From assembly GCF_047948215.1 (NCBI RefSeq), contig NC_134464.1, positions 34,719,020-34,783,019 of the forward strand: a stretch of DNA of 64,000 nt, given 5' to 3'. This document shows, piece by piece, positions 1 through 9,310 of this stretch. Every line of letters begins with the position of its first letter. The first letter of the stretch is position 1. A model generated the notes under the pieces. It was not told the DNA's origin and ran no database searches. It was given only the letters and a program-made list of their open reading frames with translations. The position numbers were made by a program, and so were the translations under genes. The stretch is from Lycorma delicatula (taxonomy: Eukaryota; Arthropoda; Insecta; Hemiptera; Fulgoridae).

Positions 1-81
1 TCCAAGCGGCACATTGATGCAACTGCTCAGTCGTGAGTTGTTCTGTAATAAGTGAACACGTGTTTGTGTCTCTCGTCACAG
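1..81 (+). repeat. Left arm of long mariner inverted repeat
   Basis: This arm is the reverse complement of 1007-1087 with three mismatches. It ends just before the transposase start codon at 84. The partner arm lies inside the 3' part of the coding region, so the last 30 or so transposase codons are written in the inverted repeat. Confidence 0.9.
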
Positions 82-83
82 AA

Positions 84-1104
84 ATGAAACCGCAAAATAT
101 TGCGCCATGGTATGCCATTTCTTTTTGCGTTAAATCGGGTGAAAACGCGACGACAACTTACGGTAAGCTTCAGAAGGCTTTTGGAGAGGAGGTTATATCA
201 AGAGCTCAAGTTTTTCGGTGGCATAAAATTTTTAGTGAAGGCAGAACGCATGCTGAAGATGAAGACCGCAGTGGACGACCATCAACCTCACGGACAGATG
301 TCACCTTGAACAGGGTGCGTGAAATCGTACGATCTGATCGAAGATTATCCGTGAAAATGATTGCAGAAGAACTCAACATCGATCGAGAAACGGTTCGTCT
401 AATATTAACTGAAGATCTTGGTATGAGAAAGATTTGTGCAAAAATGGTCCCCAAAAATCTCACACAACAACAGCGAGAAACACGGAAAAGTGTGGCAGCC
501 GATCTGTTAGAGCAAACGGAAATCAATCCAGATTTGTTGAGCCGTGTTTTCACTGGTGATGAAGGTTGGTTTTTTCAATACGATCCAGAGACAAAACGCC
601 AAAGTTCGCAATGGTGCTCAAAGGAATCACCCAGACCAAAAAAAGCTCGCATGTTAAAGGCAAAAGTGAAATGCATGCTTGTGTGCTTCTTCGATTCCAA
701 GGGAATTGTTCATAAAGAGTGGGTGCCTCCTGGACAAACAGTTAACCTATATTTCTGCAAAGAAATTTTAGAAAGAGTTCTTCGTATCCGTGCCAACATT
801 GCTGATAATTGGATTCTGCATCACGATAATGCGCCATCCCATACTGGCTCTGTCAGTACAGCAATTTTTAACCTCAAAACAAATTTCAGTACTACCACAG
901 CCACCTTATTCACCAGATATCGCTCCTTGCGACTTTTTTCTATTTCCAAGAGTCAAAATGACGGTCAAGGGTCACCATTTTCAAACAACACAAGATGTCC
1001 AAAAAGCTGTGACGAGGGACACAAACACGTGTTCACTTATTACGGCACAACTCACGACTGAGCAGTTGCATCAATGTGCCGCTTGGACTAAAAGTAGCTT
1101 ATAG
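84..1104 (+). pseudogene. Mariner transposase, single frameshift
   Basis: It starts MKPQNIAPWYAISFC and has the two N-terminal helix-turn-helix regions and the WHKIFSEGR box. The catalytic Asp are in TGDEGWFF, HHDNAPSH and APCDFFLFP. The spacing between the last two is 34 residues, which makes it D34D. One extra base near 846, just after the HHDNAPSHT motif, shifts the frame; the rest continues in the +1 frame to the stop at 1102-1104. All three acidic residues survive. The final residues (from KAVTRD on) are encoded by the inverted repeat, unlike the usual mariner C-terminus. Apart from the frameshift it looks young. Confidence 0.85.
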
Positions 1105-1198
1105 ACCAAGGTCAAAGATGGTGTGCCTACACAAGCTGCAGGGTTGCCACATCTTGCAAAGAAAAATCAGTCTCATTACTTTATTGTCGCACCTCGTA

Positions 1199-3100
1199 TG
1201 TCAAATATACATAAAATTCAAAATACTGATATCACAATAATTCCATCTCAACTTTAAGTCAGATCAACTTGTGCCATAGCAAGTGTGGTGCAGGGTTCAA
1301 ATTCCATTCAAGCTTAGCTTCTTTTACCATGCTAAAAAATTCATTCTCAATACAAAAAAGCTGGGTAATGGTTATTGAGCATAACCTTGTAGTTGCCAGT
1401 GTAAATAAATAAACCAATATAGTGATAAAATAAAAATGTAAACAAATAGAACTGAAAATCTCTGTTATAAAAACACCAAAAAAACAAGCTAATAGATATA
1501 AATTCATCCTTTGTTTATATAAATTTATTATAAAATCTACTTCTAGTGTATGACTTGCTTGAATAGATTTAATATAAAAAATGGAAGTGTATTGTTTACA
1601 TGAAGACTAATTTCGGACTTATAATATATTTATAAGTTTAAGTTTTGGTATTAATTATGTTAGGTGCTTTAAATATTTATACATTTTTAAAATTCAACTA
1701 CAGGACAGATTTAAATAGGAGAAGTTGTAAGTTCAATTTCAAAATTGTAAGTAAATGTACCATTTAAAATCACTATTCAATCATCAGTACTATTTATTCA
1801 CCAATTTATTCACTTCACTATTTATTACATCTATTAATTCACTCAGAAAAGGCATATTTTTACAATTTTTTCTGTTAAAAAATTATACAATTTGCAATTG
1901 ATTTTTTTTTTTATTTTGAATGTATTTATGTTATTTTACCAACATTTTTAATAAAAGAATTACTGAAATAATTTAATATATTTCTTATTATTTTAAAACA
2001 GAAAAGTACCAATTTTAGGTTGGTTGTGGTGTGGTGCAAACAGTATATCATCAGACGGTAATATATTAACAGAATCTTCTCAAAGAACATCAGGTTCATC
2101 AGAACGAAGAAATCTACGTCCTAATAACATGCATGAACTTATGTGATAAAGTAAGTGTCAAATATAAAATATGACTGCCACATTATTGTAATAAAAAAAT
2201 TTTAATTAAATGTTTAATTGATTATAAATTATTTAGATTTTATAATTATAAATGTTTGTAAATATTATTTATAAAAACTACAAAATACAAAAAAAAAAAA
2301 ACATATATAAGTTAGCAGATAAAATTCAAAGTCAAAAAAATAAACCAAAGTGAATTATGACAGTTAAAAAAAAAACGGATAAAATGTATCATGCATCACT
2401 CTATTAATGTAAGTAAAAGTTAATCTGGCAAGATTTTTTTTAATAAAGAATATTCTTAACCAAACAAAACAAAATCTTTTGTGTAAGTTATTTTTCAAAT
2501 TTTTAATGGGTTTTAAGTAAGATGGTAAGTAAGATATATTCCCTTCAACCTAATGATTACTTAACATGTGCAACATCTTTGGAGTAATCTTCAATGACAT
2601 GAAATTTAATTGCTTCAAGAAGACCATGTTATTCCCAAAGAGCACTAAAGTTAAAAACACTCAGTTTATTTATTTGCATGCTGTTGATATTATTTAGTGA
2701 CTAATGACTGGAACATTAGATGTCTCTTAAACTAATAGAAAAAGTGTGTGTGTGTGTGTGTGAAAGCAGATATAATTTCTCTCATAACATTTTTTCAGAA
2801 TGGAACAATACTGATCAATGAGTACTGAATTAAGATTTAACATCTAAGTTCATGAAAAATTGACATCTTCCATAATCAAACATCATCTAATTATACAAAT
2901 GAAGATCATTAATTTGTTATATAATTTGAAGTAAAATATTCGCAAAAATTCATACAAAATAATATTCATTAAAATAAGAAATTTGTTTGGTTATTAAATT
3001 TTATAAAAATCTATAAAATTAGCATTTATATTAATAATTCTTGAAGATCGTTCCTTTTATAAGGCTACCATGTAAGGGAATTTTCTGCTATGGAGTTTCT
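1199..3100. other. AT-rich DNA, no gene seen
   Basis: Many stops occur in all frames and no family is recognised. A (TG)n run lies at 2744-2762 and short A and T tracts are common. Confidence 0.6.
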
Positions 3101-3114
3101 TAATAATGAACTAG

Positions 3115-3195
3115 CTTTAGGGCGTGCCAATGGCATGCCTCCGCAACTAGGCCTTCCGGGCGGTTGCCTTGGCGGTTGGCGTCTCGGAATGGGAT
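3115..3195. other. Short GC-rich patch, unclassified
   Basis: About 80 bp with several CpG, very unlike the flanks. On the plus strand an ATG at 3091 opens a 40-codon frame through it with Gly/Leu-rich sequence. The minus strand is also open and Pro/Arg-rich. I recognise no family; it may be the edge of an inserted repeat. Confidence 0.35.
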
Positions 3196-3879
3196 TATTA
3201 GGTGTTCAAAATTGATTACCACTTGTGTGAAAATATTTTTTTTTGAATGATGAAAATTTATATAATGAAAGTAAAATTAGAAATTTAACTCTAGAAATTG
3301 ATGATACTAACGAATCGAGATTTTTCGCGAGTGATCGTAGATTCTGGTGCCTACTGTTTGGTTATAGTTCATTAATTTATGAAGAAAAACAATTACATAA
3401 ATAAAAAATTTTATGTGAACACCACATGACTTTCTTGTACGCCTATTAAATTACATATACACATTTTTTTGCCGCACTTCATTTAAACTTATTTCATTTG
3501 AAAATGAGATACAATCCTCCAATTCTTTAATAAAGTGAACAGTTACACAATTGCTAAAATATTAGTTTTTATTAACATCAAATATTTATACAATTATTAA
3601 TTCAATAATCTTACATGAAATATTAGGATAGAGTAAACGTCCGTTTATTACTCGTATTACTTACTAGATCAGCATTATTCGTATCTTCGCGAGTTGCTGA
3701 TTAACAAGTTTCAAATTTCTGGTGTATCGTGTTAATAAAAGTTAATAATAATTAATCTATTCCGTTTAGTGAACTCCTGTATACTGGTTACAAATGTTAA
3801 TTTCGACTTTACGGTGTAAAATATTCAGTTTTTATTATTAGATTATTTGATGAATAATCAAAAATGAAAAGAAACAATC

Positions 3880-4290
3880 ATACACGATAAAGAAAGATAA
3901 CATGAAAAAAATATATGTCAAAAAAAAAAAAGACAAGAAGATGAGTTAGAAGAGGAAGCGATGTTAAAAACAAGAGAAGGATAAAAACAAGAGAAGATGA
4001 TAAATATAAAGAGGAAGAAAACGGTAAGACCAAGTATAGAATAAAAAGAAAAAGAGAGGCTGATGTATATAGAGAGAAAATTTGAAAACGAGAACGTGTA
4101 CACAATTAAGATCAGAAGAATTGCATAAAACCAAAGTGAACTAAAAGATAAGAATTTTTGGAAATTTATTAAAGATCGGGCATGTATGCCTCAGTGTATA
4201 TGTTGTTCTTATGAGGGTCTATTTTTCACTCACTCTGTAATTAACTTTAATGTAGATAAAATTAACAGAATTTCCGGAATAATTAAATAA
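3880..4290 (+). pseudogene. Helitron-like replicase N-terminal scrap (tentative)
   Basis: Several plus-strand frames, broken by frameshifts, give a Lys/Glu/Arg-rich stretch such as RIKRKREADVYREK. A short Cys-containing segment follows (ACMPQCICCSYEGLFFTHSV). This resembles the charged repeats and first Cys motif at the start of arthropod Helitron proteins. No Rep or helicase motif is visible. The opposite-strand reading, rich in Phe/Leu/Ser, is a shadow of the purine-rich sequence. Confidence 0.4.
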
Positions 4291-4555
4291 AATTAAACTA
4301 GAAAATACAAAAATAATACGATTCTAAATTATAATTTTCATTTAATAATTAGATGTTTCACCAAATCTATTACTATACACATATTTAATAAAGCATACTA
4401 AATTATATAAACAAATTTTTAAAAGTTCATAAAATTTTGTCTCACTACTGATTTTTATATTCTTATTGCTATTATTTAATCATTATTTATCGTAAATATC
4501 TTTTTAAAATCACGCGTTAATAATTATGAATAAATCAATATATTTAAATTATTAA

Positions 4556-5031
4556 AAAAAAGATGATGAAGTCTGATTCGAACCAATCCAATTGATTCCC
4601 TTTTAAGATCCAAATATTTCATTAATTAAAATTTTATTTGACTATAACTCTGAAACCAACGAAAATAAGTACCTTTTATGATATATCGTTGAAAAGCTCA
4701 CAATGAGGGCTTATTACTGCAGTTAAGAAAGTCCAAAATCAATTTTTTTTTTTGGGGGCTTTTTTGGATACTTTTGGTTCAGTCGATTGCAATCAAAAGG
4801 GGAAGTACCTAGCTAGATGTTACAGCAGTCCTAAATCCAAAATTTCAACATCCTACGGCTAATCGTTTTTCAGTTGCGCAAGATACATACATATGTACGT
4901 ACAGATAATGTCACGCCGAAACTAGTCAAAGTGGATTCCGGGGATAGTCAAAATGGATATTTCCGTTGAAATCTGAAAATCGAAATTTTTCACGATCATA
5001 ATACTTCCTTTATTTTGTAGAAGGAAGTAAT
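4556..5031. repeat. Unclassified interspersed repeat
   Basis: A non-coding block with distinctive phrases, including a B-box-like GATTCGAACC at 4566 and two spaced AGTCAAAGTGGA/AGTCAAAATGGA units at 4925 and 4948. It ends in ACTTCCTT...AAGGAAGTAA, a small inverted repeat at 5003-5030. I believe this family is repeated in some insect genomes, but only from memory. No coding frame is seen. Confidence 0.4.
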
Positions 5032-5433
5032 AAAAAATATGTAAAAAACATTTTTAAAATACCTCTCTTAAATTAAACGCCCTAAAATAGAAAAATAGTT
5101 TTAGGACGGTACTTCAGAATGGATTTAACAACAAACTTTGATGATATGTAAGATTATGTGAAAGTCGTAGCTTCAAATTAAAAATTTGATGTTTTTGCCA
5201 ATTTTTTCTTATGCGTGTTTGCACCCCACTCTTTAGTCAATCATCACTCATAAGAAAAAACTGGCAAAAACGTCAAATTTTTAATTTGAAGCTATGACTT
5301 TCACATAATCTTACATATCACCATCAAAGCTTGTATTAAATCCATTCTGAAAAACCGTCCTAAAACTATTTTTACATTTTAGGGCGTTTAAGAGTGGTAT
5401 TTTAAAAATGTTTTTTTATATATTTTTTTATTT
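5030..5433. repeat. Large fold-back (inverted repeat)
   Basis: The left arm, about 5030-5217, is matched in reverse complement by the right arm, about 5245-5433. The arms are about 188 nt each, with a spacer near 27 nt. Matching phrases include TTTTAGGACGGT (left) and ACCGTCCTAAAA (right), and TAGCTTCAAATTAAAAATTTG against its complement. The arms differ at scattered sites and small indels, so the duplication is not recent. No coding potential is seen. It is probably a fold-back or MITE-like element. Confidence 0.85.
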
Positions 5434-5454
5434 TCTACTTTTTAGTGTGCATAA

Positions 5455-5885
5455 TTTTATACTTTACAGTTGCGCTAGCGCACAGGTTTGAGCGAATTTA
5501 GCGAAAGATCGGATCGGTACATTTTACGGTGGGTGAGTGCAATCAAAACATAGGACTAAATTTCCGGATAACCAAGATACGGTTTATCAAGAGTGTACCC
5601 GATGCGTTAAACAGTTAGCGCTCGACCTTCTGATACTTAAGCCATTTGAATCTCGAAAATCGGACGATCGGTTGCCGAGATATCACGGTAACACCACATT
5701 GCAACAACTCCACAATTTCCGAACGGCGCCCCGGGGGCACTTATAACTGTTATCATCCGATGGGTTCCACTGGGAGCGGATTCTTATTTAGGGGGGGGGG
5801 GGGTCGGAAAACTTTTTCAGAGCGCTGGGACCCGACCGTTTTTGAGAAATTTGCGATTTTCGTCCGAAAATTCGGATCCTGTTAA
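5455..5885. other. GC-rich unclassified segment with G13 tract
   Basis: Noticeably higher in GC and CpG than everything around it. It contains GCGCTAGCGC at 5465-5474, CGGCGCCCCGGGGGC at 5724-5738 and a run of 13 G at 5791-5803. Short open frames exist (5537-5746, 5646-5885) but resemble no family. It is probably part of an inserted repeat adjacent to the fold-back. Confidence 0.5.
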
Positions 5886-5960
5886 AAAGTACTAAATTTC
5901 CCCAAAACTTCGATATATATATGGTATATCGATACATAATAATATAACAAGTATACACCT

Positions 5961-6257
5961 TTCTCCTCCCCCCTGTTTAGCCTCTGGTAATTACCGTTCA
6001 GATAATACTTCAGAGGATGAATGAGGATGATATGTATGAGTGTAAATGAAGTGTAGTCTTGTACAGTCTCAGTTCGACCATTCCTGAGATGTGTGGTTAA
6101 TTGAAACCCAACCACCAAAGAACACAGGTATCCACGATCTAAAATTCAAATATGTGTAAAAATAACTGACTTTACTAGGACTTGAACGCTGGAACTCTCG
6201 ACTACCAGTTCAGCTGATTTGGTAAGATGCATTCACCACTAGACCAACCCGGTGGGT
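5961..6257 (-). mobile_element. tRNA-derived SINE, full length, 16-bp TSD
   Basis: On the minus strand it begins with a tRNA-like head. An A-box-like TTGGTCTAGTGGTGAATG lies at about 6230-6247 and a B box GCGTTCAAGTCC at 6178-6189. A family-specific body follows, ending near GCTAAACAGG. The 16-bp sequence TAACAAGTATACACCT is present unchanged at 5945-5960 and 6258-6273, a perfect target-site duplication. The body is shared with 22281-22470. Transcription would be by RNA polymerase III; mobility would depend on an unidentified LINE. Confidence 0.88.
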
Positions 6258-6273
6258 TAACAAGTATACACCT

Positions 6274-7008
6274 GACCACTGCGATATGTATTAACAAATC
6301 GGGATTTTCTGCTAGTAATCGCTACATTCCAATGCTGAGCTAAGGGGGACGCACACACAGACACACATACATATGCCATTAGTAGAGTAGGCTATTTCAT
6401 ATACAAAACTTACACTGAAAGAAGTATTTTCTGGATGCTAAGAATGATGTCACCTACACACTAAAAGATTATCATGACATTTCATGCTTATATATGCTTA
6501 CAAGAAGTCAGCTTATTCTCACTTAATGTAAATTATCTCTCCCAATAATAAAATAAATCTGATATGAGTAGAATTGTATTCATATAAGATTTTTTTTTTT
6601 TTTACTGCTGATATTGAATCAATTTTAATAATCTTAATAAAAAGAGGAACCTCTGGACACTATCACAAACAAATTTTTTTATTCTGTTAGTCCCCAAAAG
6701 AATTTCCTCTGACTGTTATATGGTATTAACATGACATTGCAAATGAGACTATAATGTTGCCTGACATAGTTTCCAAAGCAATAACCTAAGGAAAAAGAGA
6801 TGAAAAATAGTTATTATTTATACATATTGATTTGTAATTTTTATATTAAAAAGGTTTACTTTCTTGAACAACACCTCGCTTAGTGATTATTAACAACTGT
6901 TAATCAGTATAAAAGGTTTTCATAGATTTTTGTTATATAAGTTTAATAAAGAAAAAAATATACAACAAAAAGCATGTAAAAAGATTAGCTAATAAATAAG
7001 TCTAAAAA
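6274..7008. other. AT-rich DNA, no gene seen
   Basis: Short frames only, with a poly-T tract near 6590. Nothing is recognised. Confidence 0.6.
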
Positions 7009-7010
7009 TA

Positions 7011-8352
7011 CAGAGTGATTCAAAGAAACGAGAAATTTTGAAAGTTGTGTTGGTAGCCGTGGGCGATTGGTACCACTTGATAAGTGGCGCCAGCCTCTCT
7101 AATCTAACCTGACATTAAGTTGTCATGGATCCTTGGAGTGGTGCGCAACGTGCATTTGCTATCAAAGCGTTTTACAAAAACAATGACAGTGAGGAGGGAG
7201 CGTGTAGAGAATTTCGCCCTCATTTTAATCTGGGACGGCAAGACCGTGTAACATCAGCATATGCAATTAAAACATGGATATCTAATTTTGAGGAAACTGG
7301 TTCGGCAATGAAAAAGAAACCGCCAGGCCGTGAGCGAACCGTCCGTACACCACAGAATGTTCAAGCTTTACAAGATGCTGTCACACGAAGTCCACATCGG
7401 TCAATCCGTCATCTCTCAGCATCTTTACAATAGCATAGTTCAAGTATTCGAAAAATGTTAGTGAAGGACTTGCAATACCATCCATACAAGTTGCAGATCG
7501 TCCAGGAACTGAAACCGAACGATGCAGTTGTGCGAGCACAATTCTGTAATGTAATGCTTCAGAAGATAAATGATAACGAAGCGTTTGTTCACGAACTGTG
7601 GATATCAGTCGAAGCGCATTTCCACCTCAGTGGATTTGTTAACAAGCAAAATTTCAGATACTGGGCACAAGAAAATCCTACGCAGCTACATCAGCGTCCG
7701 TTGCACAGCCAGAAAGCGACCGTGTGGTGTGCTATGTCATCTTACGGTGTTATAGGCCCATATTTTTTTGAGGATGACAACGGTCTTGCGATTACAGTGA
7801 CGTCGGCTCGTTACGTAGCCGTGCTTGAAACCTTTGTTGTGGAACAACAAAAGAGATTTACCCCGATTCTTAACACAGCCTGGTTTCAACAAGACGGAGC
7901 AACGACACATAATGCACGAATATCGATGGCAGCTGTACACCGATTGTTTGGACAACGTGTCATTTCACGAAATGGTGACATTAGATGGCCTCCCAGATCG
8001 CCTGATCTCTCAGCTTGCGATTACTTTTTGTGGGGTCACCTTAAAAGCAAAGTGTTCCACAGTAGACCTGCTACAACGGAAGAACTGAAGGCAAAGATCC
8101 GAGAAGCAATTGCGGAAATTCCAGTTGAGATGTTACGTCAAACCATGAAAATTTAACGAAGAGACTTCGTGAGGGTTTACGTAGAAGAGGAGGTCACCTG
8201 CAAGATGTCATCTTTAATAAATAAACTAAAATGTATGTATCCTAAAATGGCAACATTTGTACAATTACATGAAATAAAATTCATTTTCTAAACAAATTTT
8301 TTCATTAACGTTATTTAATTTTTTTAATTTACCGTTTCTTTGAATCACTCTG
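7011..8352 (+). mobile_element. DD41D mariner-type element, both ends present
   Basis: The terminal inverted repeats CAGAGTGATTCAAAGAAACG (7011-7030) and its complement (8333-8352) match over 20 bp. They are flanked by TA at 7009-7010 and 8353-8354. The total is 1342 bp. A dead transposase reads in the same direction. Confidence 0.92.
7125..8224 (+). pseudogene. DD41D (visitor-type) transposase, dead
   Basis: It starts MDPWSGAQRAFAIKAFYKNN. Later motifs are AHFHLSGFVNKQNFRYWA, WFQQDGATTHNA and PPRSPDLSACDYFLWGHLKS. The spacing from the second Asp (QQD) to the third (CDYFLW) is 41 residues. There are three lesions. A TAG stop lies near 7432. The first catalytic Asp of the usual SDEAHFHL motif is Val (SVEAHFHL, near 7610). 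A one-base loss in the A run near 8153 shifts the last part of the frame, which otherwise continues to the stop at 8222-8224. Confidence 0.9.
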
Positions 8353-8688
8353 TATAATGAGTTCTCACTAGTTATATACAAAATGTAATATAAATCAAAC
8401 ACAGGTCAAATAACAAAAATTATATCAGAAAAACAGTAAATAACATTTAAACAAAATTTCTACCATTTCAGAGGAGAAATTGTTAATTTAAAAATTACAT
8501 TCAGAATGTACATAATTATACAATAAACTTAGAATTATTTACTGATTTTTAAATATGAGCACAGGTAATACAAATAACAACCATTGCAATGGCTGGAATT
8601 AACACAGTACCTGGAAGAATGCTATATATAAACCTTGACACAAAGACCATCTCAGCAAAATCAGCCTTTGTAAAAAAAAAGCAGATAA

Positions 8689-8865
8689 CTTTTTATTATT
8701 ATTTTTTTTTTAACTTCTGGGAATACTGTTATGTATTACTAAAGAGAATGAGATGAATGAAAATTTTTGTAACGTGTGAAAATGCCATGCCTGACCAGAT
8801 TCGAACCCAGGATTTCCGGATTAAAGGCTGAGACCACTACCACTCACACTATGGAGGTCAGCTAT
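8689..8865 (-). mobile_element. tRNA-derived SINE, second family
   Basis: On the minus strand: GTGAGTGGTAGTGGTC (A-box region, about 8832-8847), GGGTTCGAATCTGG (B box, about 8794-8807), then GCATGGCATTTTCACACG and an AT-rich tail. A possible 8-bp target duplication, GCAGATAA, is at 8681-8688 and 8866-8873. It differs from the 5961-6257 family and resembles 57050-57175. Confidence 0.75.
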
Positions 8866-8937
8866 GCAGATAATTGACATGTATACAAAGATTTGATGTT
8901 GTAACATTTCTAATTACTTTTATATATTAATTACTTC

Positions 8938-9310
8938 TTAATTACCCTCATTTTGGAAAAAAAATTAATCTGGTGTATTTATATTATGTAAATATTTTGT
9001 TAGGTATAATTTCCTGAGAATTTATAAGTTTGGGTATGTCTGCTTGGAGAAATACTGGAGGTAACTTCTGAATGGATTTATTTGTCTTTTGTCATGTTAT
9101 CTTTCTGTCACGGTTTTCTTATGATTAATCTAACCATCCATTTTTTATTTTTTATTTTCTTTCTGTTAGGTTTTTCATCTAATGTTAATAAATTCTACAT
9201 AAATGGCTAAGTTTTGCATTAAGCTTGTTGTTAATCTGGTGTGGTTGGTTTTTGTTGATACTTATTTATTTTAACACAAAGTGTATAATAAAATTATTTG
9301 TAAATTTTAC
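8938..9310. repeat. Diverged repeat, copy 1 (order A-B)
   Basis: Segment A (about 8938-9200) resembles 11533-11790, sharing phrases such as TATAATTTCCTGAG and TTTATTTGTCTT. Segment B (about 9216-9310) resembles 11340-11430. The two segments are in swapped order in the other copy. No coding frame is seen. Confidence 0.65.

Larger units (their letters stand above)
1..1196 (+). mobile_element. Mariner element (D34D), left end cut by window
   Basis: The right end is CTTTATTGTCGCACCTCG followed by TA at 1197-1198, the usual mariner target. The left end is outside the window. Positions 1-81 are an inverted copy of 1007-1087 with three mismatches. The right copy lies about 110 bp inside the end, so the full inverted repeats are probably near 190 bp. 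The transposase is nearly whole. Confidence 0.85.

Noticed and set aside
206..553. Minus-strand frame of 115 codons
   Set aside because: It is a shadow of the mariner transposase on the plus strand.
3878..4105. Minus-strand frames rich in Phe, Leu and Ser, looking like a membrane protein
   Set aside because: They are the complement of a purine-rich stretch, have no conserved features, and two overlapping frames look alike.
6178..6247. Possible functional tRNA gene
   Set aside because: A and B boxes are present, but the segment is the head of a SINE flanked by target duplications and does not fold into a complete cloverleaf by eye.
7737..8088. Additional frames inside the DD41D element
   Set aside because: They overlap the transposase in other frames and carry none of its motifs.
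8794..8847. Possible functional tRNA gene
   Set aside because: It continues into a SINE body with an AT-rich tail and a likely target duplication.
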